The translations under genes were made by a program, and so were the position numbers. From Nocardia sp. NRRL S-836 (lineage in GTDB: Bacteria; Actinomycetota; Actinomycetes; Mycobacteriales; Pseudonocardiaceae): a DNA stretch of 64,000 nucleotides. The stretch is from positions 558,001 through 622,000 of the forward strand of contig NZ_LGDY01000091.1 in the NCBI RefSeq assembly GCF_001279525.1, read 5' to 3'. Under the pieces are notes generated by a model. The model did not search any database and was not told where the DNA came from. It worked only from the letters and a program-made list of their open reading frames with translations. Positions 30,573 to 41,862 of this stretch are shown piece by piece (position 1 is the stretch's first letter; each line of letters begins with the position of its first letter).

Positions 30573-30795
30573 AGCCGCCCCGCTTCCCTGCGTGGATGTG
30601 TGCCCACCGGACGGTTGCGGGGAAAGCGAGAGGCGTCAAGCGCGGCAGGATCGATTCGACGTCGAAAAAGCGATCCCGGTGGGTGCGTTCACCCGATCAT
30701 CGAACTTCGCGCCCCACAACGGTCTCGTGACCCGGTGCGGTGCTCCGGACGATTTCGGTGGCGCCGGTCGGCCCGTCCGGGGTTCACTCCGGTGC
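30573..30795. other. Divergent intergenic region, cellulase / AraC gene
   Basis: About 220 bp. I do not see a clear CebR-type palindrome for the cellulase. TTCACT (30783-30788) lies 7 nt before the AraC GTG and may be its -10. Confidence 0.3.
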
Positions 30796-31470
30796 GTGAC
30801 AGGTGACTACGCCCCGCCCGCCGACCTGGCCGGCCGCGTCAGCCGGGTGTGGTGGCGCAGCGGGGACCTGCCGCTCGCGTTGCCGCAACCGGCCGTGGAC
30901 CTGCTGGTGTTCGCGGACGGCTCACTGTGGCTGAGCGGCCCGGAGACCGAGGCCAGGACCGGACGCTTGACCGCGCCGCTGACGGGGGTGCGGCTGCGAC
31001 CGGGAACGTGTGCCGGGGTGCTGGGCATAGCCGCGGACGAGGTGCCGCTGGCGGGGATGCCGTTCCCCGGCTCGGGGCTGCGCGACGGGCTGCGGGCGTT
31101 GCGGGCACCGGCCCGTCCGGCCGATCGGGCGGTGGGTCAGGTGCTGCGGGCCATCCGCGCGGACCCCGGTGTGCCCGTGTCACGGCACGCGGCGGCGGCC
31201 GGGGTGTCCGAAAGGCAGCTGCGGCGCCGCTTCCTGGTCGCGGCCGGGTTGAGTCCCAAGGCGTACGCGCGCGTGGTGCGGTTGCATCGGGCGGTGGCCC
31301 TGGCGCGGTCGTCGCCGGTGCCGGACTGGGCGGAGATCGCTGTGCGCAGCGGGTTCTACGACCAGCCGCACATGATCGCGGAGTTCCGGCGCGCGGTCGG
31401 GACGTCGTGCGTCCGTTTCTTCCAAGCCGGCGGCGCGGGCGGGCAGCACCCTCGTCGGCATGTCACTTGA
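30796..31470 (+). CDS. AraC-family regulator (short form)
   Basis: A 224-residue protein, GTG start. The N-terminal sensor is short: DLAGRVSRVWWRSGD, LPQPAVDLLVFADGSLWLSGPET, RLRPGTCAGVLGI, which is the DUF6597-like 'P...VDLLF..G.L.v.GP.T' module typical of this subclass. The C-terminal HTH pair reads RADPGVPVSRHAAAAGVSERQLRRRFLVAAGLSPKAYARVVRLHRAV and IAVRSGFYDQPHMIAEFRRAVG. Its 3' end overlaps the P450 gene by 11 bp, so the regulator and P450 are co-transcribed and coupled. Confidence 0.88.
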   Translation: MTGDYAPPADLAGRVSRVWWRSGDLPLALPQPAVDLLVFADGSLWLSGPETEARTGRLTAPLTGVRLRPGTCAGVLGIAADEVPLAGMPFPGSGLRDGLRALRAPARPADRAVGQVLRAIRADPGVPVSRHAAAAGVSERQLRRRFLVAAGLSPKAYARVVRLHRAVALARSSPVPDWAEIAVRSGFYDQPHMIAEFRRAVGTSCVRFFQAGGAGGQHPRRHVT

Positions 31471-32548
31471 GGAGATCTTCGCTTTCCACCGGCAGGACGT
31501 GGGCCCGGTGCGGTACGTCGAGCCGATCGGCGGCTGGGTGGTCACGCGGTACGCCGACGTGGCCAGGGTGCTCACCGAGCACGCGGTGTTCTCCTCCGAC
31601 GAACTGCGCTACAGCGCGCAACCGGTACCGCACGGCTCGAACCCGTTGCTGCGCAGTCTCTCCGCGACTGACCCACCGCGGCACCACGCGTTGCGCCGGA
31701 TCGTCAGCCAGGTGTTCACACCGCGGGCCGTGTCGTCGCTGGAACCGTTGGTCGAAGCGCATGTCGGCGCTCTGCTCGCCGCGGCCGGCCCGACCTTCGA
31801 CCTGGTCGGAGAGGTGGCCGGTCCCCTGCCGGTGCGCACGATCGCGGGTCTGCTCGGCGTGGAACCGGTGCGGTGGCCGGACTTCGTCCGCTGGACCGAG
31901 GACATCACGTCGTTCTTCGGCGCGTTCACCGCGGACGAGACCCGCCGGACCGCTTTTCACGCGGCGGTGGGGGAGATGCGCGCGTGTTTCCGCGCGGAGA
32001 TCGAGCAGCCCACCGGCGTCATCGCCACCCTGGCGCGGTCGGGCCTCACCGCGGACGAGGTGCTCGACTTCTGCGCGCTGCTCCTGGTCAACGGCCACGA
32101 GACCACCACGACCCTGCTCGTCAACGCGGTGCTGTGCCTTGCCGACCGGCCGAAACCGGCCGACCTGCGACCGGCCGTCGAGGAGGTGCTGCGCTACCTG
32201 CCGCCCACGGGCGGAACGGACCGGTTCGTCACCCGGCCCACCACGCTCGGCGGCCAGGAGCTCCAGCCGGGCCAACGGGTCGTCGCGATGATCACGGCGG
32301 CCAACCGCGATCCCGACGTCTTCGCCGACCCGCACACGTTCGACCCGGACCGGACGGCCAACCCCCACCTGTCGTTCGGCCGCGGTGTCCACTTCTGCCT
32401 GGGCGCCCACCTCGCCCGCATGCAGGTCCGCGTCGCCCTCGCCGCCCTGCTCGACCGGCCGTGGCGGATCACCGGCGTCGACACCCGCCGATCCCCGGTC
32501 GGTGTCGACGTCCGGAAAGTCGCTTTGGCGACGAACAGGCGGTGTTGA
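31460..32548 (+). CDS. Cytochrome P450
   Basis: A 362-residue bacterial P450, short for the class (usually about 400); the N-terminus begins close to the first helix (LEEIFAFHRQDVGPVRYV). The I-helix is LLLVNGHETTTTLL, with Asn211 where Ala is usual. The heme loop is SFGRGVHFCLGAHLARMQ with Cys313. ExxR is in EEVLRYLPP. The start overlaps the AraC gene, a translational-coupling arrangement that argues the protein really begins here. The substrate is unknown; the next gene encodes an FAD monooxygenase. Confidence 0.93.
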   Translation: MSLEEIFAFHRQDVGPVRYVEPIGGWVVTRYADVARVLTEHAVFSSDELRYSAQPVPHGSNPLLRSLSATDPPRHHALRRIVSQVFTPRAVSSLEPLVEAHVGALLAAAGPTFDLVGEVAGPLPVRTIAGLLGVEPVRWPDFVRWTEDITSFFGAFTADETRRTAFHAAVGEMRACFRAEIEQPTGVIATLARSGLTADEVLDFCALLLVNGHETTTTLLVNAVLCLADRPKPADLRPAVEEVLRYLPPTGGTDRFVTRPTTLGGQELQPGQRVVAMITAANRDPDVFADPHTFDPDRTANPHLSFGRGVHFCLGAHLARMQVRVALAALLDRPWRITGVDTRRSPVGVDVRKVALATNRRC

Positions 32549-32668
32549 TCGCCCCTGACGGCAGATCGCAATGCCGAAATCACCGGCACGAAAGCGAATA
32601 CGGCTCAGCGCCACGCTCGATCTCCGTACACTTCGGACCTTCATACAGACCGACGACAGGGGGCCGTG

Positions 32669-33883
32669 ATGAGCGGGATCAAGGTGTTGGTGGCGGGGGC
32701 GAGCATCGCGGGGCCGGCGCTGGCCCACTGGCTGCGCCGGCGCGGTGCCGAGGTGACCGTGGTGGAACGGGCTCCCGGCTTGCGGCCGGGCGGTCAGGCG
32801 GTGGACGCGCGCGGGGTGTCCAAGGAGGTCATCCGGCGGATGGGGCTGGAGGAGGTGGTGCGCGCGGCGTGCACCGACACGGCCGGCGCGCACACCGTGG
32901 ACGCCGACGGCACCGTGCTGGAGACGTACCGCGCGGAGGACGACGGTGGCGACGGGTACATCGCGGACGTCGAGATCCTGCGCGGCGATCTGTCCCAGGT
33001 GCTCTACGACGACACCCGCGACGGTGTCGAGTACGTGTTCGGCGACCGGATCGCCGAGCTCGCCCAGGACGCCGACGGCGTCGACGTGACCTTCGCGGGT
33101 GGCGACCGGCGGCGGTTCGACCTGGTGGTCGGAGCCGACGGGCTGCACTCGGCGTTGCGCGGGATGGTCTTCGGGCCGCGGGAGCGGTTCCTCCGCCACC
33201 TCGGGCTCGTGCTGGCCTTCTACAGCGTTCCCAACGAGTTCGGCGTGGACCGCTGGATGATCGACCACCAGGACCGGGAGACCGGTCGCTCCGCCGGCCT
33301 GCGGCCCCTCAAGGACGCCACCCACGCCATGGCGATGCTTTCCTTCCCGGCGGCCGACTTCACCGTCGACCACCGTGACGTCGAGGCGCAGAAGAACCTG
33401 CTGCGGGAGCGGATGGCGGGCCTGGGCTGGTGGACGCCGCGCATCCTCGCGCACCTCGACGACACCCCGGACTTCTACCTCGACCAGGTCGCTCAGGTCG
33501 TCATGGACCGCTGGTCGCACGGACGGGTCGGGCTGATCGGCGACGCCGCGTTCAGCTCGTCGCCGATGTCCGGTGGGGGCACCGGGCTGGCGCTGGTCGG
33601 CGCCTACCTGCTCGCGGGCGAGCTGGCCGCCGCCGACTGGGACCCCGAGGCAGGGTTCGCGGGCTACGAGGCGCGGATGCGGTCGTTCGTCGAGGCGAAC
33701 CAGGAGATCGGCCGGTTGCACGTCCACAGCCTGCTGCCGCAGGCCGAGCCGGGCCAGGAACCCGAGGAGGAGCCCGACATGGAGGCGTTCACCGCGCTGA
33801 TCCAGCGCGCGATCAACGGCGCCGAGCTGCCCGACTACGCCGGGTTGCCGGACGCCGGGGTGAGGGAGCCGGCCCAGCCGTAG
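32669..33883 (+). CDS. FAD-dependent aromatic/tetracycline-type monooxygenase
   Basis: A 404-residue class A flavin monooxygenase. The dinucleotide fold at the N-terminus is VLVAGASIAGPALAHWLRRRG followed by VTVVERAP. The GD motif is VVGADGLHSALR and the FAD/ribityl motif LIGDAAFSSSPMSGGGTGLAL. This is the PHBH/TetX-like family, which uses NAD(P)H to hydroxylate aromatic or polyketide substrates. An ATG at 32669, 6 nt after AGGGGGC, is preferred to the adjacent GTG at 32666. It follows the P450 by 120 bp containing its own possible -10 (TACACT near 32627), so it may be separately expressed. Confidence 0.92.
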   Translation: MSGIKVLVAGASIAGPALAHWLRRRGAEVTVVERAPGLRPGGQAVDARGVSKEVIRRMGLEEVVRAACTDTAGAHTVDADGTVLETYRAEDDGGDGYIADVEILRGDLSQVLYDDTRDGVEYVFGDRIAELAQDADGVDVTFAGGDRRRFDLVVGADGLHSALRGMVFGPRERFLRHLGLVLAFYSVPNEFGVDRWMIDHQDRETGRSAGLRPLKDATHAMAMLSFPAADFTVDHRDVEAQKNLLRERMAGLGWWTPRILAHLDDTPDFYLDQVAQVVMDRWSHGRVGLIGDAAFSSSPMSGGGTGLALVGAYLLAGELAAADWDPEAGFAGYEARMRSFVEANQEIGRLHVHSLLPQAEPGQEPEEEPDMEAFTALIQRAINGAELPDYAGLPDAGVREPAQP

Positions 33884-34215
33884 CCGCGACGACGGTCGGC
33901 TGGCGCGGTCGCAGGACACCCACGTGAGTGCAGGCGCGTGACGCTGAGGTGGTGCCCCGTCACGGGGAGCTGAGCGCACAGGTGCCGGGCGTCCTGTGGC
34001 CGCGCCGACAGCCCCAATGTGAAGCGTGCCACCCCCGTGAGCACCCATTTCGTGGAACGGCGGGGCTGGTGCTCAAATACTCCCCGCAGGCACTGGAGCC
34101 CTCGCTTTCGGCGAAGCGGCGCGCGTGCCGATGCGCGGATAACGTCCCCTTTCCCGGCTCACGGGCGGCACGCGGAGGTGCGGCGGGGAGTCACACGGAG
34201 GAGGCGGAGCGCGGC
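33884..34215. other. 332-bp intergenic region before the LAL regulator
   Basis: No convincing gene. A short palindrome CCCCGTCACGGGG near 33956 may act as a weak terminator of the monooxygenase gene. AT-richer patches at about 34070-34085 and 34138-34145 (GATAACGT) are candidate promoter elements. GGAGGAGGCGGAG just before 34216 holds the ribosome binding site. Confidence 0.35.
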
Positions 34216-37879
<3,664 letters not shown>

Positions 37880-37887
37880 GAACTGAC

Positions 37888-38694
37888 ATGCACACCTTGA
37901 GAAACCGCATCACCGCTCTGCTGGCCGTGCTCGCCGCCGCCGGCGGCCTCGCCCTGCTCGGCATGTCGAACGCGGTGGCCGCCCACCCCACCACCGGCCA
38001 GAAGCCCACGATCGTCCTCGTCCACGGCGCCTTCGCGGACGGTGCGAGCTGGAACCCCGTCACCGAGCGGCTGCACCGCCGCGGCTACACCACCGTCGCC
38101 GTGGCCAACCCCCTGCGCGGGGTCGCCTCCGACGCCGAGGCCCTCGACACCCGCCTGGCCGCCATCGACGGCCCCGTGGTCCTCGTCGGCCACTCCTACG
38201 GCGGTGCCGTCATGACCAACGTGAAGGCACGCTCCCCCAAGGTGAAGGCGCTGGTGTACGTCGCCGCCTTCGCCCCCGCCGCCGGCGAGTCCGCGGCCCA
38301 GCTCGCCGCGAAGTACCCCGGCAGCACGCTGGGCGACACGCTGGCACCGGTCGCACTGCCCGACGGCTCGAAGGACCTCTACATCAAGCCCTCGGTCTTC
38401 CGCCAGCAGTTCGCGGCCGACGTCCCGGCACGGGAGACCGCTCTCATGGCCAGCACCCAGCGCCCCATCCGTGACGCTGCACTGAACGAGGCGTCCGGCA
38501 CCCCCGCCTGGGCGAGCATCCCCTCGTGGTTCCTGCTGGCCGGCGCCGACAAGAACATCCCGGTGCGGGCGCAGAGGTTCATGGCCGACCGGGCCGGCGC
38601 ACGCGCCACCGCGACCGTCGACGGCGCCTCGCACGCCGTGGCGGTGTCGCGTCCGAACGCGGTCGTGGACCTCGTCCTGCGCGCTGCGGCCTGA
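37888..38694 (+). CDS. Secreted alpha/beta hydrolase (PGAP/esterase-like)
   Basis: A 268-residue protein with an N-terminal signal peptide (RNRITALLAVLAAAGGLALLG, cleavage near AVAAHP). The mature domain has IVLVHGAFADGASWNPV, the nucleophile VGHSYGGAVMTN, the typical KALVYVAAFAPAAGES, and a C-terminal His in GASHAVAVSRP. This is the salicylate-esterase/hydroxynitrile-lyase-like hydrolase group common in actinomycetes. It lies 8 bp after the chloroperoxidase-like gene, so the two form an operon, closed by the hairpin at 38701. Confidence 0.88.
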   Translation: MHTLRNRITALLAVLAAAGGLALLGMSNAVAAHPTTGQKPTIVLVHGAFADGASWNPVTERLHRRGYTTVAVANPLRGVASDAEALDTRLAAIDGPVVLVGHSYGGAVMTNVKARSPKVKALVYVAAFAPAAGESAAQLAAKYPGSTLGDTLAPVALPDGSKDLYIKPSVFRQQFAADVPARETALMASTQRPIRDAALNEASGTPAWASIPSWFLLAGADKNIPVRAQRFMADRAGARATATVDGASHAVAVSRPNAVVDLVLRAAA

Positions 38695-38700
38695 TGTCGC

Positions 38701-38739
38701 GCCCCAGCTCCGTGATCCGGTGGATCGCGGGGCTGGGGC
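38701..38739. terminator. Bidirectional terminator hairpin
   Basis: GCCCCAGC, CCG and GATCC on the left pair with GGATC, CGG and GCTGGGGC on the right around a 3-nt loop, with two single mismatches. It lies between convergent genes. Confidence 0.7.
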
Positions 38740-38755
38740 GGTTGCCGTGCCGGAG

Positions 38756-38998
38756 TCAGAGGGAGTTGCAGCGCGCCTGGGTGAACTGCAGGTATCCGGA
38801 GCGGGTGCCCGAGCTGACCGCACTGCCGTCGCAGTCGATCGACAGGAACCCGTTGAACTCCGTGTGCTCGCGGTCCGCCCACCACTGGTACAGGCACGCA
38901 TATCCGCTCTTGCACGCGGGAATCGCCTGCGCCGGACCGGCGGGCATCACGACGGCAGCCAGCACGGTGGCGGCGACGAGCACACTGCGACGGATCAC
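38756..38998 (-). CDS. Small secreted protein (DUF6289-like)
   Basis: An 80-residue pre-protein, GTG start at 38998. The signal peptide (IRRSVLVAATVLAAVVMPAGPAQA) is followed by a mature part of about 55 residues with four Cys: IPACKSGYACLYQWW, LSIDCDGS, and QARCNSL. The 'CxxGYxCxYxxxxD' pattern with a late C-D-G resembles the actinomycete DUF6289 family of tiny exported proteins of unknown role. Two disulfides are likely. It converges with the hydrolase operon. Confidence 0.65.
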   Translation of the reverse strand: MIRRSVLVAATVLAAVVMPAGPAQAIPACKSGYACLYQWWADREHTEFNGFLSIDCDGSAVSSGTRSGYLQFTQARCNSL

Positions 38999-39230
38999 GA
39001 CCGCACCCACTTCCGGAGTGTTCGCTGACGTGGCCCGGTGATCACGCCATCCTCTTCCAGCAGAATCCCATCGCGACCACCACGCGGACACCACCGACCG
39101 GGCCTCAGCGCGTTGGTGCGGCGGGTTCAACCCCGATGTGGTCGCCGGTACGGCGATCGGAGCTGTTCCCCGACGAGATGAAGTCGACCCGCCCCATGGC
39201 CGAGCCGCAGGGCGCCGACGACTTCTACGC
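38999..39230. other. Intergenic region with a possible gene remnant
   Basis: About 230 bp. Plus-strand frame from 39136 reads MWSPVRRSELFPDEM and then a natural-looking ADDFYAYCDK before running antisense into the oxidoreductase gene. It may be the tail of a decayed coding sequence. Nothing else is clear. Confidence 0.25.
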
Positions 39231-40244
39231 CTACTGCGACAAGACAGAGACCTCGGCCTGGTCGACTGGTCGTGTGACGCGCACCAGCATCTTGCCGGTG
39301 TTGTCGCCGCGCAGAACCCCGAGGAACGCCTCGACGAGGTTCTCGAACCCGTCGACCACGGTCTCGCTGACGCGCACCGAACCGTTCCGCACGTGCGGCA
39401 CGAGGAAGCGCTCGAACCGTTCGCGGAGGTCGAGGTGCTCGCGCACCAGGAAACCCTCCACGCGCAACGACTTGAACATCACGTCAGCGAGGTTGTGCGG
39501 CGCCGCGGGCGGAGCCGAGCTGTACTGCGCGATCGCGCCCGACCAGGCGACGCGGCCGTGCGGGCGCAACGCTGCGATCGCGGCGGCGAGGTGGTCGCCG
39601 CCGACGTTGTCGAGGTAGACGTCGATCCCGTCGGGGGCGAGCCGCGTGAGCTGCTCGGCGACCGGGCCGTCGTGGTGGTCGAACGCCGCGTCGAACCCGA
39701 TCTCCCGCAGGTGCGCCACCTTCGCGGCCGAACCGGCGCTGCCGATGACGCGTCCCGCGCCCATCAGCCTGGCGATCTGCCCGGCCGCGCTGCCGACACC
39801 GCCTGCCGCGGCGGACACGAACAGGTCCTCGCCGGGCTCCAGCCGCGCGATCCGGGTCAGCCCGACGAACGCGGTCAGCCCGGTGCCGCCCAGCACGCCG
39901 AGGTAGGCGCTCAACGGCACCCCGTCCGCCTGGTGCACGCGCCGGACCTCCGCGGCGTCGGCCACGGCGTGCGTCGACCACCCGCGGCGGTGGAAGACCG
40001 TTGTGCCGACCGGGAGTTGTGGTGACCGCGACTCGACGACCCGCCCGATCGCCCTGCCTTCAAGCCCGGCCTCGCCCGTGTTCATCAGCTGCCGCATGTA
40101 CGGGTCGACTGACACGTAGACGTTCTCGACCAGCACCTGCTCGTCGGCGAGAGCGGGCAGCGGCTCCGTGACGACGGTGAAGTCGTCTGCCACAGGTGTT
40201 CCGGACGGGCGCCGGACCTGGCGGACGGCGAGGAATGTGCTCAT
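39231..40244 (-). CDS. NADPH-dependent 2-alkenal/curcumin-type reductase (MDR)
   Basis: A 337-residue zinc-free MDR of the leukotriene-B4-dehydrogenase/CurA group. It begins TFLAVRQVRRPSGTPVADDFTV, then VYVSVDPYMRQLMN (the subgroup marker), the cofactor loop FVSAAAGGVGSAAGQIARLMG, and YLDNVGGDHLAAAIAALRPHGRV. It would reduce unsaturated aldehydes or ketones with NADPH. The ATG at 40244 lies 7 nt after a minus-strand TACGTT and lacks a ribosome binding site, so the mRNA is predicted leaderless. It is divergent from a LysR gene that probably controls it. Confidence 0.9.
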   Translation of the reverse strand: MSTFLAVRQVRRPSGTPVADDFTVVTEPLPALADEQVLVENVYVSVDPYMRQLMNTGEAGLEGRAIGRVVESRSPQLPVGTTVFHRRGWSTHAVADAAEVRRVHQADGVPLSAYLGVLGGTGLTAFVGLTRIARLEPGEDLFVSAAAGGVGSAAGQIARLMGAGRVIGSAGSAAKVAHLREIGFDAAFDHHDGPVAEQLTRLAPDGIDVYLDNVGGDHLAAAIAALRPHGRVAWSGAIAQYSSAPPAAPHNLADVMFKSLRVEGFLVREHLDLRERFERFLVPHVRNGSVRVSETVVDGFENLVEAFLGVLRGDNTGKMLVRVTRPVDQAEVSVLSQ

Positions 40245-40251
40245 GGGCGGA

Positions 40252-40257
40252 AACGTA
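40252..40257 (-). promoter_or_regulatory. -10 element TACGTT (minus strand), leaderless
   Basis: TACGTT on the minus strand is followed by 7 nt and the ATG at 40244. Confidence 0.5.
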
Positions 40258-40308
40258 GGCAGCGAGGTCCCCGTGTGGGCAGCCCGTGGAGTTGATCGAT
40301 GGCGCCGT

Positions 40309-40333
40309 TCCATGAGCGCGGTTCATGGATAGT
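40309..40333. promoter_or_regulatory. Perfect 21-bp LysR operator overlapping a -10
   Basis: TCCATGA (40309-40315), GCGCGGT, TCATGGA (40323-40329) is a perfect inverted repeat of the LysR T-N11-A class. It overlaps GATAGT (40328-40333), the -10 that ends 6 nt before the LysR GTG. Negative autoregulation is predicted. Confidence 0.7.
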
Positions 40334-40339
40334 GGGGAT

Positions 40340-41206
40340 GTGGACCTCACGCCTGCCGACCTGCGCCTGCTGCTCGCCGTGGATCGCACGGGCAGCTTCA
40401 CCGCCGCCGCGAGGGAGATCGGGCTGACGCAGTCCGCCGTCTCCCACGCCGTGCGCGAGTGCGAGCGCCGGGTGGGGGCAGTCCTGTTCGAACGCGGGCG
40501 GTCCGGTGCGCGGCCCACGCCCGCCGGCGAACGGGTGGTGGTGCACGCCCGGCAGGTCCTGCGCCAGCTGGAGCTCCTGCGCACCGAGGCCCGTGACGCC
40601 GCGGCCGGGTCGATCTCCGGGTCCGTGCGCATCGCGACGTTCCGCACCGCCGCCGCCCACCTGCTGCCGCCGGTGCTGGACCGCCTGACCACCCGGTTCC
40701 CCGCCCTGAAGCCGCAGGTGCTCGTGGTGCCGGAACTGGCGAGGGGTGCCGCGGGTGAGGTCGCCGACGGCCGCGCCGACCTCGCCATCGCCACCCTCGA
40801 CGACAACGCGGAGCTCCCCGGCCTGCACCACGGCGAGCTGTTCACCGAGCCCTACCTGCTGGTCCACCCGGCCGGGCACCCCGACCCGCGCACACTGCCG
40901 CTGCTCGACTGGCCGGAGAACTGCTCCTCCTACACCAGGAACTGGTGGCGAACCCAGGACTGGCTGCCGCGGCGCAGGCTCGACGTGGCCGACGACAGCG
41001 TGGTGCTGTCGATGGTGGCGCAGGGCATCGGCATTGCCGTCCTGCCGCGGCTGACGCTGCACACGACCCCGACCGGCGTGCGGGTGGTGGAGCTGGGCCC
41101 TGACCAGCCGACCCGCAGGCTGGTGCACGTCACCACGACCGCGGCCCGGCACTCCCTGGCGGTGCGGGAGCTGATCCGCGAGCTGAGGGCCACCACCGCG
41201 GCCTGA
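40340..41206 (+). CDS. LysR-family regulator of the adjacent reductase
   Basis: A 288-residue LysR protein. The GTG at 40340 gives the canonical opening MDLTPADLRLLLAV and lies 6 nt after GATAGT; an ATG at 40325 inside the operator is less likely. The HTH reads RTGSFTAAAREIGLTQSAVSHAVRECERRVGAVLFERG, and the effector domain starts at ISGSVRIATFRTAAAHLLPPVLDRL. It is divergent from the alkenal reductase gene, and the 21-bp palindrome between them is the likely binding site. Confidence 0.92.
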   Translation: MDLTPADLRLLLAVDRTGSFTAAAREIGLTQSAVSHAVRECERRVGAVLFERGRSGARPTPAGERVVVHARQVLRQLELLRTEARDAAAGSISGSVRIATFRTAAAHLLPPVLDRLTTRFPALKPQVLVVPELARGAAGEVADGRADLAIATLDDNAELPGLHHGELFTEPYLLVHPAGHPDPRTLPLLDWPENCSSYTRNWWRTQDWLPRRRLDVADDSVVLSMVAQGIGIAVLPRLTLHTTPTGVRVVELGPDQPTRRLVHVTTTAARHSLAVRELIRELRATTAA

Positions 41207-41215
41207 GGTCGCGGG

Positions 41216-41752
41216 TCAGCGCAGCAGGCGGCGCAGCACCTGGTCGAGGTCGGCGTGCTTCGGCTTGCCCGGTGAGACCAGGGCCTGGAACAGCAACCCG
41301 TTGAAGAGCGCGGTGAGCGCCCGCGCGGTCGTGACGTCCACTTTGGACGTGAAGACGTCGGTGAGCATCTCGTCCCACGACGTGCTGGCGGCCCGCAGCG
41401 CCGGCCGCCGCAGGGCACCGCCGTACAGCTCGTACGCGAGCACGCTGGTCTGCCGGTGTTCGCCGGCCAGCAGGACGATGAAGCTCGCCAGCTCGGTGCT
41501 CAGGTCGGCGTCGGAGGGCAGGGACCGCGCCCAGTCGCGCAGGCGGGCGACGTTGCGTTCGGCGACGGTGTGGACGGCGGCGTCGAGGAGCTCGTCCAGG
41601 CTCAGGAAGTGGTAGGTGGTGGAGCCCAGCGGCACGTCGGCGCGGGCGGCGGCGGTGCGGTGGGTCAGTGCGGGCAGGCCGGACTCGGAGATCACCTCGA
41701 CCGCGGCCTCGATGATCCGCTGCCGGCGGTGCGGGTCGTGCCGCCGTGCCAT
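41216..41752 (-). CDS. TetR-family repressor facing the tau-like operon
   Basis: A 178-residue TetR protein starting MARRHDPHRRQRIIEAAVEVISESGLPALTHRTAAARADVPLGSTTYHF, read in parts, which is the typical N-terminal HTH. The ligand domain has LLDAAVHTVAERN and ELASFIVLLAGEHRQTSVLAYELYGGALRRPALR. AAGGAG precedes the ATG on the minus strand. It faces the transporter/dioxygenase operon at 41863, and the palindrome TGTAC-GTCA-GTACA lies over that promoter, making it the probable regulator. It converges with the LysR gene 10 bp away. Confidence 0.9.
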   Translation of the reverse strand: MARRHDPHRRQRIIEAAVEVISESGLPALTHRTAAARADVPLGSTTYHFLSLDELLDAAVHTVAERNVARLRDWARSLPSDADLSTELASFIVLLAGEHRQTSVLAYELYGGALRRPALRAASTSWDEMLTDVFTSKVDVTTARALTALFNGLLFQALVSPGKPKHADLDQVLRRLLR

Positions 41753-41827
41753 CGTCGCTCTCCTTACCGGTTCGCCGAGTCGTCGCGCAAGAGGCGTTCT
41801 CGCAGGGGACCACGATACGGAACGGTC

Positions 41828-41856
41828 CTGACCGGGGATGTGTACGTCAGTACATT
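41828..41856 (+). promoter_or_regulatory. tau-like operon promoter with TetR palindrome
   Basis: CTGACC (41828-41833), a 17-bp spacer, and TACATT (41851-41856) form a promoter. TACATT ends 6 nt before the GTG at 41863, predicting a leaderless transcript. The perfect inverted repeat TGTAC-GTCA-GTACA (41841-41854) overlaps the -10, a classic repressor position. Confidence 0.7.
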
Positions 41857-41862
41857 CACGGC

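Noticed and set aside
39120..39140. GGGTTCAACCCC resembling a tRNA T-arm
   Set aside because: No acceptor stem, anticodon arm or D-arm can be folded around it.
40325..40339. ATG at 40325 as the LysR start
   Set aside because: It lies inside the operator and upstream of the inferred transcript start; GTG 40340 gives the canonical LysR N-terminus.
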